Virus record (IMG/VR): IMGVR_UViG_3300044977_000094
Span: 111,261 to 175,260 of that record
Reading direction: 5' to 3' (one strand)
DNA: 64,000 nt
Source of the DNA: a virus
Under the pieces are notes generated by a model. That model ran no database searches and had not been told where the DNA came from. It saw only the letters and a program-made list of their open reading frames with translations. This document shows, in pieces, positions 38,862-47,465 of the stretch. Numbering within the stretch: position 1 is the stretch's first letter; each line of letters opens with the position of its first letter. The position numbers and the translations under genes are program-made.

Positions 38862-38945
38862 TTACTCACCCCTTTGGTGGGTTGGGTTGGGTGGCTGGTG
38901 GTGTCCGGCCACCCCGCCCGGGGGTGCATGCCGTGGTACGGAACA

Positions 38946-38966
38946 GCCCGCGCACCTGGCGCGGGC
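38946..38966. terminator. Hairpin between scaffold and capsid genes
   Basis: GCCCGCGC-acctg-GCGCGGGC, 8-bp perfect stem, in the leader of the capsid gene. It could protect the capsid mRNA end after processing or act as a weak attenuator. Confidence 0.45.
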
Positions 38967-38985
38967 AAGCTGAAGCGCGGTACTG

Positions 38986-39765
38986 CTACCGGCGCCCGGC
39001 GCGCTTGGCGCCGAAGCCGAGGTCGGCGCAGAGGCCGTCGTTGATGGCCTTCTGCAGCTGGGATGGAGTCGCCCGCTGGACGTCCTCGTCGGTCCACTGC
39101 CGCGGACCGGGCGGAACAGCGCCGAACTCGCTCCCCGACTTGGGGATGGTCGGTGCCGGCGGTGCCGGAGGCTGGGCGGCCGCGGTCTTGTATCGCGGGT
39201 CCCGGTCGGCCGCAGCGGCGATGGCGTCGGTCACGCGCTGCCCGAAGTCGGCTGATGTCGGGTCCAGTGCGGCCAGGGTGCTGGTGAACGCGTTGGAGTC
39301 CAGCAGCGCCGTGCCGTCGACCTGCTGGGCGGACGCTGCCTTGAAGACCGCCAGTTGGACGGCGGCCTGCCGGGCACGGTCGCGTTCCGCGTCGCGCTCC
39401 TTGGCGGCGGTGGCCAACTGCTCGGCCAGCTGCTCCGCAGTGGGCGGTTCGTCGGTGACCAGGCCCAGGGCCTTCGCGAACGCGTCGCGCTGCTTGGCCT
39501 GCTCGGCCTGGAAGGTGGCGAGCTGGTCGGCGTTCTCCTTGGCCTTCACCCGGTTCGCTGCGGCCTCGGCACGCAGCTCGGCGAGGGACTTCTGCGCCCA
39601 GGGGGGCAGTTCGTCAACGCTGGATGCGGGCTGCGGGACCGGCGCGGGCTGCGGTGCGGGCGCAGGCTCGGAAGGCGCCGGGGCCGGCGTGGGGGCGGGC
39701 GGGTTCGGCGGGGGTGCCGGAGTCGGCGTCGGGGTCGGGGTGGATTCGGGGGTGGGTTCGGACAT
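38986..39765 (-). CDS. Capsid scaffolding protein
   Basis: The 259-residue protein has a Pro/Thr/Ala-rich N-terminal tail (about 45 residues), an extended coiled coil (LAELRAEAAANRVKAKENAD and LAEQLATAAKERDAERDRAR), and a C-terminal basic helix (QLQKAINDGLCADLGFGAKR). That is standard for scaffolds whose C-terminus binds coat protein. Directly upstream of the capsid gene. Confidence 0.85.
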   Translation of the reverse strand: MSEPTPESTPTPTPTPAPPPNPPAPTPAPAPSEPAPAPQPAPVPQPASSVDELPPWAQKSLAELRAEAAANRVKAKENADQLATFQAEQAKQRDAFAKALGLVTDEPPTAEQLAEQLATAAKERDAERDRARQAAVQLAVFKAASAQQVDGTALLDSNAFTSTLAALDPTSADFGQRVTDAIAAAADRDPRYKTAAAQPPAPPAPTIPKSGSEFGAVPPGPRQWTDEDVQRATPSQLQKAINDGLCADLGFGAKRAGRR

Positions 39766-39817
39766 GAGTGGCCCTCCTGGGGCGGTATGCAGTACCCGAC
39801 TCCTGGCCGGGCAGCGA

Positions 39818-39836
39818 ACCCGCCGCGGAGGCGGGT
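39818..39836. terminator. Hairpin upstream of scaffold gene
   Basis: ACCCGCC-gcgga-GGCGGGT, perfect 7-bp stem in the 82-bp gap after the minor capsid gene. Possible mRNA processing or attenuation element. Confidence 0.4.
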
Positions 39837-39847
39837 GGACTGGGGCG

Positions 39848-40969
39848 TCAGCGAGCAGCGAAGGGGTGCTCGCGGCGCTGGACGGCGACCTTTGTCATCG
39901 CGAGGTGATGCAGGCGCCGGTGCGTCTGGGATGCGGCCTTGGCGGCGGCGAGTTCACGCCGGGCAGCGGCCCGGGATGCGGGGGTGATCGCGGCGTGCGC
40001 CTGGCGTCCGGCCGCCCGGACCCGGCGCTCCAGGGCCCGCTGCTTCTGGGATGCCTTGTAGATGGCCGCGGCGCGGTCCAGTGCCACCGGATTGGTGGCC
40101 TCGGCGGCGACGCCGGCGCCGAGGGCGGTCCACGAGCAGCGGCACGAGGGGTGCCGGAATCCGGCCGCCCTGGCCTCGGCGAGCGTGGCATAGCCGCGTG
40201 TGGCGCCGGTGAGGGACAGGGTGCGGCCCAGCCACGGCAGGCACTGCGGACAGGACCCCTCGGCGGAGTGCGTGTAGACCTCGACCAGGTCCAGGCCCGA
40301 CCGCATGAGCGCGCCGGCCTGAACGTCGTCCCAGGCGCGGGACACCGCGGTGCGCGTGGCCATCTCCACGTAGGAGGTGAGGTCCCAGCGTCGGCCGGCC
40401 CGGTCCGTGAATCCGGTGATGCCCCGCGTGCCGAATTCGTCCAGCGCCGATTGGGCCGCCTGGATCCGCGACAGCGACAGTGACGTCCCGGGCAGGCCGT
40501 TGCGGTGCTCGGCAACGGCCCGGCTGCTGACCTGGGCGAAGATGTTCCCGGGCGCCGGCGGCGCGGAGGACGTGGTGTGCTCGGCCGCGCTGACGGCCGT
40601 CTTCAGGCCCTGGGCTAGGGATGTCGTAGCCTCGTCGTTGGCGTGGTCGAGGATCCGCGCGAGCGGCATCCAGTCGCCTACTGGCGCTGGTACCGACATG
40701 GTCGGCCGGGCACCGGTGAAGCCGGCGGACAGGACGGCTCGGATCTTAGGTGCGGCCGCGCTGAACAGGGCGTCGGCGCCCTGGAGCAGCTTGCGCTGGG
40801 CCACGGCGGGCAGCAGGACGCCTGAGGCGACCTGGCGGGACAGCGTCGCCGTCATGCCGATCAGGGCCAGTTCGAGCGGCTCGTAGATCGCGGCGACGGC
40901 GTCCGCCACGGCCTGGGCGTGATCCTCGCGCTGATCACCCGGGGTGCGCGGCAGGGGGCTGGTCACCAT
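39848..40969 (-). CDS. Phage minor capsid protein 2-like (MuF-type)
   Basis: The 373-residue protein has a helical N-terminal half and a C-terminal domain with TAVSRAWDDVQAGALMRSGL, VEVYTHSAEGSCPQCLPWLG and FRHPSCRCSWTALG, the conserved Cys/His pattern of minor capsid protein 2 / MuF-like head morphogenesis proteins. Found between portal and scaffold as expected. It may be injected or help DNA entry. Confidence 0.82.
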   Translation of the reverse strand: MVTSPLPRTPGDQREDHAQAVADAVAAIYEPLELALIGMTATLSRQVASGVLLPAVAQRKLLQGADALFSAAAPKIRAVLSAGFTGARPTMSVPAPVGDWMPLARILDHANDEATTSLAQGLKTAVSAAEHTTSSAPPAPGNIFAQVSSRAVAEHRNGLPGTSLSLSRIQAAQSALDEFGTRGITGFTDRAGRRWDLTSYVEMATRTAVSRAWDDVQAGALMRSGLDLVEVYTHSAEGSCPQCLPWLGRTLSLTGATRGYATLAEARAAGFRHPSCRCSWTALGAGVAAEATNPVALDRAAAIYKASQKQRALERRVRAAGRQAHAAITPASRAAARRELAAAKAASQTHRRLHHLAMTKVAVQRREHPFAAR

Positions 40970-40975
40970 CGCCCC

Positions 40976-41329
40976 CTAGGGTCGGAACGTGCCCCCGAGC
41001 GCCGGCGTGTTGCCCTGATCGTTGAGGATCTTCGAGGACAGTTCCCGAAGGCCCTTCATGGCGCCCGTGACGGCCTGTTCGACCTGCTCGCCGGTCGGAT
41101 CCGGCGCCTGGATCTGGGTGACGTTGACCAGCGGGCCCTGACCCAGCAGCGGGGACCGGGTCGAGACGACCAGGGTGTGCAGAACCGCGAATCCGCCGGT
41201 CGGAGTCGGGGCGACGACGGCCGTGGCGATCACACCGAAGTCCTCGCCGAAGCACTGCCGCTCGACGGCGGCCAGCGCAGCCGACCTGACCTTCGCCGCG
41301 ATGTCGATGGCGCCCATCAGATTCCCCAC
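40976..41329 (-). CDS. Hypothetical head-region protein
   Basis: 117 residues with GTG at 41329 (or ATG at 41317). VRSAALAAVERQCFGEDFGV and GGFAVLHTLVVSTRSPLLGQ indicate an alpha/beta fold. Similar genes accompany minor capsid genes in Streptomyces phages. Unknown role. Confidence 0.55.
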   Translation of the reverse strand: MGNLMGAIDIAAKVRSAALAAVERQCFGEDFGVIATAVVAPTPTGGFAVLHTLVVSTRSPLLGQGPLVNVTQIQAPDPTGEQVEQAVTGAMKGLRELSSKILNDQGNTPALGGTFRP

Positions 41330-41375
41330 GCCTTCCTGAATTGCTCGGTGATCCAGTTACTGCCTGGCTTCCGCA

Positions 41376-41567
41376 TCAGGTGCGGTTCCGCTTCCCGAGC
41401 CGCCGGTTGCCCGCGTCGGCCCGGTCGAACACCGACTGCCCGGTGGTGTGCGACGACTGGTCGCGGACCGCGCTCGGCGGCCGCTGCGAGCCGGCCGTCG
41501 TCGGCAGCTTCTTGCCGTCAGCGGGTGCCGGTGCCTGCTTCGCGGCGGTCTTCTTGGATGTGGCCAT
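41376..41567 (-). CDS. Small basic hypothetical protein (63 aa)
   Basis: ATG at 41567 shares a base with the preceding stop. Lys/Ala-rich start (MATSKKTAAKQAPAPADGKK) and a basic end (RADAGNRRLGKRNRT) suggest a disordered, possibly nucleic-acid-associated virion peptide. Confidence 0.5.
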   Translation of the reverse strand: MATSKKTAAKQAPAPADGKKLPTTAGSQRPPSAVRDQSSHTTGQSVFDRADAGNRRLGKRNRT

Positions 41568-41860
41568 CAGTAGTTCGCACCTCCGCCCACCCACTTGGTT
41601 GCCAGCGAGTACGGGCCCGGCGCGGCCACGCCGACACCATCGCACTCGTCGTCGTTGACCTGCCGGTCCGCCGGAGGGTTCGGATTGCCGCCGACGGTGA
41701 GCGGATAGCCTCCGGGCGGCGCGGTGACGGCGGCATCAGGGGCCTGCTGGTGCCGGCGCAGATCCGCCGAGATGTCCCTGGGGCCCGGGCCCGGCGCGAG
41801 GGACGCCACGGCCTTGCCGTTCGGCTCCGGGAGCGCTTCGTCGGGGCCGCGCGTCAGCAC
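41567..41860 (-). CDS. Pro/Gly-rich hypothetical protein (97 aa)
   Basis: GTG at 41860, only 4 bp after the upstream stop. The product is low-complexity Pro/Gly/Ala with a compact C-terminus (GPYSLATKWVGGGANY). Tight spacing supports translation. Function unknown. Confidence 0.5.
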   Translation of the reverse strand: MLTRGPDEALPEPNGKAVASLAPGPGPRDISADLRRHQQAPDAAVTAPPGGYPLTVGGNPNPPADRQVNDDECDGVGVAAPGPYSLATKWVGGGANY

Positions 41861-41864
41861 GGGG

Positions 41865-42056
41865 TCACATCCCGTCGTTGTCGGCGTCGCCGGCGCTGCC
41901 GCGCTTGTTGGCCTGCGCGGTCTCTCCGGCGCTGGCACCGGTGCCGGGCATCGGACCCGATCCCCGGACGTGCTTGCCGACCCGGTCGGCTGCACCCTGG
42001 GGGCCCTGGCCGGGGATGGTGTTCTTGACGGGCTTGCCGCTGTCGCCGATCGCCAT
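41865..42056 (-). CDS. Small Gly-rich hypothetical protein (63 aa)
   Basis: ATG at 42056. Sequence GKPVKNTIPGQGPQGAADRV and AGETAQANKRGSAGDADNDG is hydrophilic and disordered. Part of a run of four small genes between portal and minor capsid genes. Confidence 0.5.
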   Translation of the reverse strand: MAIGDSGKPVKNTIPGQGPQGAADRVGKHVRGSGPMPGTGASAGETAQANKRGSAGDADNDGM

Positions 42057-42077
42057 GATGATCGCCTTCTCTCTGGG

Positions 42078-42302
42078 TTACTTGCCCTTGCCGCCGGAGC
42101 GGCCCTTGCTGAGGACGTTCTTCGCGAAGTTGGCCTGCTTCTGGGCCTTCGGGCCCTTCTTGCCGGCGAGTGCCGCCTGCATGTCCTTCGCGGGGATCGG
42201 CTTGTCCTTAGGGACACCGAGGGATTCGTGCAGGCCGCCGGGCTTGAAGCTGATGGGCTTCTTCCCGGCAGCCTTGATGGTCCGCTTCTTGGCTTCGGCC
42301 AT
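42078..42302 (-). CDS. Small Lys-rich protein (74 aa)
   Basis: ATG at 42302, one base before the portal stop. Highly basic (AEAKKRTIKAAGKKPISFKP and KKGPKAQKQANFAKNVLSKG). Such proteins occur next to actinophage portals; it may be a DNA-associated virion peptide. Confidence 0.55.
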   Translation of the reverse strand: MAEAKKRTIKAAGKKPISFKPGGLHESLGVPKDKPIPAKDMQAALAGKKGPKAQKQANFAKNVLSKGRSGGKGK

Positions 42303-42303
42303 G

Positions 42304-44028
42304 TCACTGCCCTTCCACGTCGCCGTCTTCGGGGAGTTGCGCCGCCGCGGGCGCCTTCGAGGCGTCGGCGAGCTCCTGGATCTCCTGGGAGATCGTCTCG
42401 TCGCTGTTCATGGGCGGCGCGATGGTGATCCTGGCGCGGCCTGCGAGGGCGAGACCCGTCTCCGCGTAGATCATCTTGACTTCGCGGTGGACCTCTTCGT
42501 CGCCCCAGTCCGGATGCACCATCCGCACCAGCGTCTCCTTCGACGCCGCGTCGGCTTGCGCCAACGCCCCAGCGGCCTGTGCGACTTCCAGCGGGTCCGG
42601 CGTCACCGAATCCGGGAACTCGGCCTCGGGCCGCTCCGGGCTCACGCTCGCGTCGTTGAACACCGCGCGTTTGACGGCGAGCCAGCCGTACAGGATGTCC
42701 CGCACGGCCGGGCGCCAGTACAGGAGCTTCTTGTTGCGGGTGATCTCGGTCTTGCGTTCCCGGGCCCGGATCTCGGTGGCCGTCATGGCACTGCCCTGGC
42801 TGTCGTACTCGCCGAACGTCTGGCCGGAGTACCCGGCGCCCTGGACGATGCGGTTGATGTACTCGGCGCAGGTCTGCTGGTGCTCGCTGACCCGGATCTG
42901 GAACTGGTTGGCCATGATGTCGTTGGTGCCGCCGTTGCTCGTCATCATCGAGACGGGGCTGTACACCTGCCGGTCCGGGTCGAACACGGCACCCTTGCCG
43001 CGGCCGATGTTGTCCAGGTACTGCTGCGGCACGATCAGCCGGGCCTTGGCCAGGCGCAGATCCCGCTGCCAGGACGAGTACGCCTCGTCGAGGGCGTCCA
43101 TGAGGATCTCGACGCCGGAGAAGTCGGACCGGCCCAGCGGTGCGACGGCGGGCCCCAGGTCGCGCCAGATCTTGTTGGGCCTCATATTCGGCACATACAC
43201 CACGGTCGAGGCGTCCTGCGGCATGTCGGGGAACGTGATCGCGTTGCCCTCCGACAGGTACTGCGCGAACTGGGCCGTCTCGGGGAAGTCCGTCAGCGGG
43301 TACACGCGACCGAGGTCGGTCTGGTCGCCGACGTACACGTTGTGGAAGATCGCATTCTGGCCCGGTGCGTGGGTCTCCAAGTGACGAACCACCGCGGAGC
43401 CGTCGTCGGACAGGATCCGCCAGAACGTCACGCCCAGCAGCTTGCCGTGGGAGAACATCGGCACCGCGGCATCCGCCGGAACGACGTCGATCATCGGCTC
43501 GTCGGACACGTCCGTGTCCCACGTGACCCGCAGGAACACCCCGCCGAGCCCCGAGCAGTTCTCGGCGGCGTCCAGGAGCGTGGCGTGCATGCCGTCGTCC
43601 ATCAGGCCGTCCAGGGCGTCCTGGTTCGCCGGATTCGACGCCGTGACCACCGGCGGCTTGGAAAACAGCAGGTCCGCCGACGTGGACGCGATGTCACTCG
43701 CGATCGGCACGTGCAGCTTGCTGCGCTTCTCGCCGGGCGAAGTCGGGGAGCCCCAGAAGGTGTAGGACACGGAGCCCAGCAGGCCACCGCGGAACTGGCC
43801 CGGGCGCGGCATCGGCAGCCCGGCCTCGCCCGTCGTCGAGAAGTAGCTGCGGCCCACCGGGGAGTTGTCGCCCAGGTTGTAGTACGTCCACTGCAGCTTG
43901 TCCGGGTCGCCGGACCACCACGCGTCCCAGGCCCGCATCTGCATCGTGATCGGGTTGAACTCCGGCGGCGGCCAGGGGCGTGAGTCGGTGGGCAGGAGCA
44001 TCCGCATTCGGTCGTCGATCGCTGCCAT
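42304..44028 (-). CDS. Portal protein
   Basis: The 574-residue protein has the actinophage portal features: MQMRAWDAWWSGDPDKLQWT, SKLHVPIASDIASTSADLLF, VFLRVTWDTDVSDEPMIDVV, and YSGQTFGEYDSQGSAMTATE followed by IRARERKTEITRNKKLLYW. It forms the dodecameric DNA gate at the capsid vertex. Separated from TerL by one small zinc-protein gene. Confidence 0.9.
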   Translation of the reverse strand: MAAIDDRMRMLLPTDSRPWPPPEFNPITMQMRAWDAWWSGDPDKLQWTYYNLGDNSPVGRSYFSTTGEAGLPMPRPGQFRGGLLGSVSYTFWGSPTSPGEKRSKLHVPIASDIASTSADLLFSKPPVVTASNPANQDALDGLMDDGMHATLLDAAENCSGLGGVFLRVTWDTDVSDEPMIDVVPADAAVPMFSHGKLLGVTFWRILSDDGSAVVRHLETHAPGQNAIFHNVYVGDQTDLGRVYPLTDFPETAQFAQYLSEGNAITFPDMPQDASTVVYVPNMRPNKIWRDLGPAVAPLGRSDFSGVEILMDALDEAYSSWQRDLRLAKARLIVPQQYLDNIGRGKGAVFDPDRQVYSPVSMMTSNGGTNDIMANQFQIRVSEHQQTCAEYINRIVQGAGYSGQTFGEYDSQGSAMTATEIRARERKTEITRNKKLLYWRPAVRDILYGWLAVKRAVFNDASVSPERPEAEFPDSVTPDPLEVAQAAGALAQADAASKETLVRMVHPDWGDEEVHREVKMIYAETGLALAGRARITIAPPMNSDETISQEIQELADASKAPAAAQLPEDGDVEGQ

Positions 44029-44064
44029 GCGCCTGCGCCACCTCCTGTTCGGTCTCGCTGCGGG

Positions 44065-44487
44065 TCAGGTCAGGCGGATGCGGTGCTCAATGGCCCAGGC
44101 CCGGCGGTGTCGGCGGCTGCAGAACACGTAGCGCCAGGTGCCCTCGTCGCCGGCCATCACGTGGACGTGCCCGTACCGGCCCGGCCATGGGCAGGCGCCG
44201 TGTGCGCACCCCAGCGGCTTCACGCCGCGGCGCCGGCACCACCACGCGTGGACGCCGTGGGCGATGCGCACCACAGGGTTCACCCGCGGGAGGGGCGTGC
44301 TGGTCGCGGTCACGGCCGGACGGTCGTGACCGGTACCGCAGCCCGGACAGATCTCCAGCACGCCGGCGACCGCCGCCGTGAGGCTGCCGATGTGCAGCGG
44401 GATCCGGATCCGGGACGGCAGCCGGCACACCGGGCACCATCCGTGGAGCTCCGGTTCGCCTGCGACAACGCTGCGGGGTGTGCGCAT
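44065..44487 (-). CDS. Zinc-ribbon protein between TerL and portal
   Basis: The 140-residue protein has CPVC (18-21), CPGC (47-50) and later Cys/His clusters (CAHGACPWPGRYGHVHVM and FCSRRHRRAW), so at least two metal sites. It could be a packaging-associated nuclease cofactor, but no HNH core is evident. Confidence 0.6.
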   Translation of the reverse strand: MRTPRSVVAGEPELHGWCPVCRLPSRIRIPLHIGSLTAAVAGVLEICPGCGTGHDRPAVTATSTPLPRVNPVVRIAHGVHAWWCRRRGVKPLGCAHGACPWPGRYGHVHVMAGDEGTWRYVFCSRRHRRAWAIEHRIRLT

Positions 44488-44497
44488 CTGCCGCCCT

Positions 44498-45784
44498 TCA
44501 GGCCGCAGCGGACAGGGGGATCCTGTTGAACCACAGGCCCTGCGAGGACTTGATGGCGTACCGGCCGCCGTCCAGCGAGTGATCGTCGGCCTTGACGGGC
44601 TTGTCGACGCCCATGAGCGCGGCGCGGTCGTCCCAGGAGTAGCCGCCGATCTCGTCGATCCACCCCTGGCAGGAGCGGGACGCTTTCAGGCGCCGCCGGG
44701 CCAGGAGCGAGGAGACCAGGCGGATCCCGTCGAGGACACCGTTGTCGGCGTCGGTCACGGGCCAGCCGTCCTGGTGGCACTGGACCTTCAGGGACGCCGC
44801 GGACGGGTCGATGAACAGGTACTGCGGAGTGGGTCCGCGCAGGTGCGTCCCCGGAAACCGCACCCCGTTGATCCACTCGCGGAGCTTGCCGGACAGCTCC
44901 ACGTCCGTCAGCTGCCGGTGCCGCTGCCGCGAGTCCCACCGGAACTCGTCCACCAGGAACAGGCACGGCTCCTGGCCGCTGTCGCCACCACCGCGGTTGC
45001 TCATGCCCAGCAGCAGCGCCGCGGTCGGAGCGGTCGTACCGTAGTCCAAGCCGATGCCCAGCCACGTGTGGATCGAGGGAATGATGTCGACGACGTGGAC
45101 AGCCGGATCCCACATGTCGTAGATCGCGCCCTCGGCGGCGCACCATTCGCCCAGGACACGGCGCCGGTACCACAGGCCCACGTTCTCGGCTTTGACGCCG
45201 GCCTTGTAGTCGTCGTCAAGGGACGGGTTGTCGTCGAGGAGGAAGTGCCAGCTGCGCAGGTCGAGCTCGTGGCTACGGAGCAGGTAGTTGCGCCGCAGCC
45301 AGTGTGCGGGGTTGTCCGGGTTGGTGGTCGCGAAGAGCTTGGCGCCGGGCACGGACATGCGGCCGAGGAGCTGCGAGAAGAACTCTTCGCTGACGAGGGT
45401 CGCCTCGTCGACGTAGGCGCCGGCGGCGGTGAGGCCGCGGAGCCTGGTTTCCGCGCGGGTGTCGTTCGCGCCGATGACCCACACGCGGCGACCCAGGATG
45501 GTGCCCGAGGGCGCGCCGGGGGTGTAGCGGGTCTGGTTGGCCAGCTCCCCGAACACCGCGTAGTCCTGGAGCGGGGAGAACACGTTCCGCATGGCGGTCT
45601 GGCTCGTCTTGGCGACGACGACGAGTTCCCCGCGGGGCGCGGCGGCCACGTACATGAGCCAGCGCAGCAGCGAGGAGATCGTCTTGCCGGAGCGGATGGC
45701 ACCGGTCCAGATGTTGATGCGCGCATCGGCCTCGGCAACGGAGCGGATCTGCTTCGGAGACAGAGGCAAGGCATTGAGCTGCAC
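44498..45784 (-). CDS. terL: Terminase large subunit
   Basis: The 428-residue protein has Walker A GAIRSGKT (28-35), Walker B YVDEAT with D126/E127, coupling motif LFATTNPDNP, and a C-terminal nuclease with GLDYGTTAPTAALLLG, YLFIDPSAASLKVQC and DDHSLDGGRYAIKS supplying the catalytic Asp residues. This is the PBSX/Terminase_6 type that pumps and cuts DNA. GTG start. Confidence 0.93.
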   Translation of the reverse strand: MQLNALPLSPKQIRSVAEADARINIWTGAIRSGKTISSLLRWLMYVAAAPRGELVVVAKTSQTAMRNVFSPLQDYAVFGELANQTRYTPGAPSGTILGRRVWVIGANDTRAETRLRGLTAAGAYVDEATLVSEEFFSQLLGRMSVPGAKLFATTNPDNPAHWLRRNYLLRSHELDLRSWHFLLDDNPSLDDDYKAGVKAENVGLWYRRRVLGEWCAAEGAIYDMWDPAVHVVDIIPSIHTWLGIGLDYGTTAPTAALLLGMSNRGGGDSGQEPCLFLVDEFRWDSRQRHRQLTDVELSGKLREWINGVRFPGTHLRGPTPQYLFIDPSAASLKVQCHQDGWPVTDADNGVLDGIRLVSSLLARRRLKASRSCQGWIDEIGGYSWDDRAALMGVDKPVKADDHSLDGGRYAIKSSQGLWFNRIPLSAAA

Positions 45785-45799
45785 GGCCCCTCCCGGGGG

Positions 45800-46333
45800 C
45801 TATTCGGTGCTCGCCGCAGGATCGGGCAGACTGTCGGCCGCGGCCTTGAGGGCTTCGCTGAGGCTGCCGAGCATGCTCTTGGCCGCGTCCGCGTTGTCGC
45901 TGGTGTCGTACTGCTCCAGGCGCATGCTCTTGTCCAGGGCGATCCCAACCGCGGTGTAGGCGGCCTTGGCGTCCTGTAGCGGCGGCAGGTCGAGGGTGAC
46001 CTGGGCCGCTCCCTGGGGGGTGCTGACGACAATGACGTAGGGGTCCCAGGCGCGCTGCCGTAGGCGTTCGGCGTCCGTGAGGAGGTCTTCCTTCAGCTTC
46101 TCCCGTGCGGCACGGCAGTCCATGGAGCGGGCACGGGTGGCGTTCTCGGTCTGACTGCGGTCGAAGCAGCCTTCGAGTCCTTCGGCTTTCGCAATGTTGT
46201 GGACGCTCGTCGGGTTGACGTCGTGGTCGCGGGCGATCTGGCGCAGCGACACGCCGCTTTCGGGCGCCGCCTTGATGGCCTCGACGATCGACTTGCGGAC
46301 TCGCGCGGGCAGCGCCTTGCCGATGGATGCCAC
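45800..46333 (-). CDS. terS: Terminase small subunit
   Basis: The 177-residue protein has an N-terminal HTH (RKSIVEAIKAAPESGVSLRQ, IARDHDVNPTSVHNIAKAEG) and helical body with AREKLKEDLLTDAERLRQRA. Its position 15 bp upstream of TerL supports the call. It selects the pac or cos site. Confidence 0.8.
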   Translation of the reverse strand: MASIGKALPARVRKSIVEAIKAAPESGVSLRQIARDHDVNPTSVHNIAKAEGLEGCFDRSQTENATRARSMDCRAAREKLKEDLLTDAERLRQRAWDPYVIVVSTPQGAAQVTLDLPPLQDAKAAYTAVGIALDKSMRLEQYDTSDNADAAKSMLGSLSEALKAAADSLPDPAASTE

Positions 46334-46359
46334 GGCTCACCCCCGGTGGTCGTTGCGGT

Positions 46360-47454
46360 TCAGCAGGCGTAGGACACCGGCGGTGTCCACACCTGGCCAT
46401 CTCCGGCACTGTGACTGGTGGGCGTGTAGGTCAGCGGCGTGTACAGGTCCCCGGCGGCGGTCTCGTTGCGGGATCCGGTCCACAGGTCGATGCCCTGATA
46501 AGGGGTGCCGTCGACGACGGACACGGTCCGCGGCTGGCCTCCGCAGCTCGTCGCGGACACGTCCCGGCGCCCGGTGGCAGCGGTGCTGCCCGCGGCAACG
46601 TCCACCGGCGCCGTATACGGGCCAAGCAGGCTCGACGCGGTCGCGTAGCCGGTCCCGGTCCCCGCGCAGTAGCCGCAGCCCGGATCCGAGTAGGTGATCA
46701 CGTAGGTGCCGGAGGCGGTGTCGTAGAAGCCGCCCGGGCCCTCGATGGAGGACAAGCCGGCGATGTTCGCGGCTCCGCCGCTGCCACCGGTGCCCCACCA
46801 GTTCAGCTGCTCCATGGACAGGCTGGCGGCTCCGGGCATCGTGCAGATCAGCGCCGGGGCCTGCCCTGCCGTCCCGGACTGGACCACCCCGAAGTCACCG
46901 TTGCCGGAACAGTAGTTCAAGGAGGGCTTGGTGTACGAGCCGTGGACGGGGGCCCCGGGACCGCACGGGCCGGCGGGCCCGGTGCAGCCCATGGCGTTGT
47001 AGGCGTTGGCGTGGTTCGTCGACCAGTCCTGGGGCGAGTTGAACCACAGCACGAAGACACCGTCGTTGGCTCCCCAGCCCGTGCGCTGGATCATGCGCGG
47101 GTTGAAGCAGCCGAGGCCGTTGCCGCCGCACTCCGTCTGCCAGCTCGCACCGGTCCACGGGTCGGTGCTGGTCGGGTCGAACAGCAGGGTGGGCGTGGAC
47201 CACGGGCCGTTCAGGCTGGGGGCGGTGCTGACCTTGAAGCCGCACCAGGGGGTGTTGGCGATGTACCACTGGTAGCCGCATCCGTAGCTGGTGCCGTAGG
47301 CGTAGTAGGTGCCGCCGAAGTCGGCGACCATCCCGTCGTGCATGTCCAGGGGGATGCTGAACGGTGCGGGCGTCGCGGTGGCGGTGGCGGGCGTTGCCCC
47401 GGCCAGGAGGACGCCCAGGACGAGGACCAGGGCGGTGACGAGGCGGCGCAGCAT
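46360..47454 (-). CDS. Secreted GH43-like beta-propeller glycosidase
   Basis: The 364-residue protein begins MLRRLVTALVLVLGVLLAG then ATPATATA, a textbook Sec signal peptide. The mature part shows propeller blades typical of family 43-like proteins: GMVADFGGTYYAYGTSYGCG, GPWSTPTLLFDP, NPRMIQRTGWGANDGVFVLW and IEGPGGFYDTASGTYVITYS. Export of a carbohydrate-active enzyme is odd for a gene inside a phage late operon. It may alter lysogen surfaces or mycelial matrix. It lies directly after an extra tail fibre gene. Confidence 0.65.
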   Translation of the reverse strand: MLRRLVTALVLVLGVLLAGATPATATATPAPFSIPLDMHDGMVADFGGTYYAYGTSYGCGYQWYIANTPWCGFKVSTAPSLNGPWSTPTLLFDPTSTDPWTGASWQTECGGNGLGCFNPRMIQRTGWGANDGVFVLWFNSPQDWSTNHANAYNAMGCTGPAGPCGPGAPVHGSYTKPSLNYCSGNGDFGVVQSGTAGQAPALICTMPGAASLSMEQLNWWGTGGSGGAANIAGLSSIEGPGGFYDTASGTYVITYSDPGCGYCAGTGTGYATASSLLGPYTAPVDVAAGSTAATGRRDVSATSCGGQPRTVSVVDGTPYQGIDLWTGSRNETAAGDLYTPLTYTPTSHSAGDGQVWTPPVSYAC

Positions 47455-47465
47455 GCGGGCTCCGA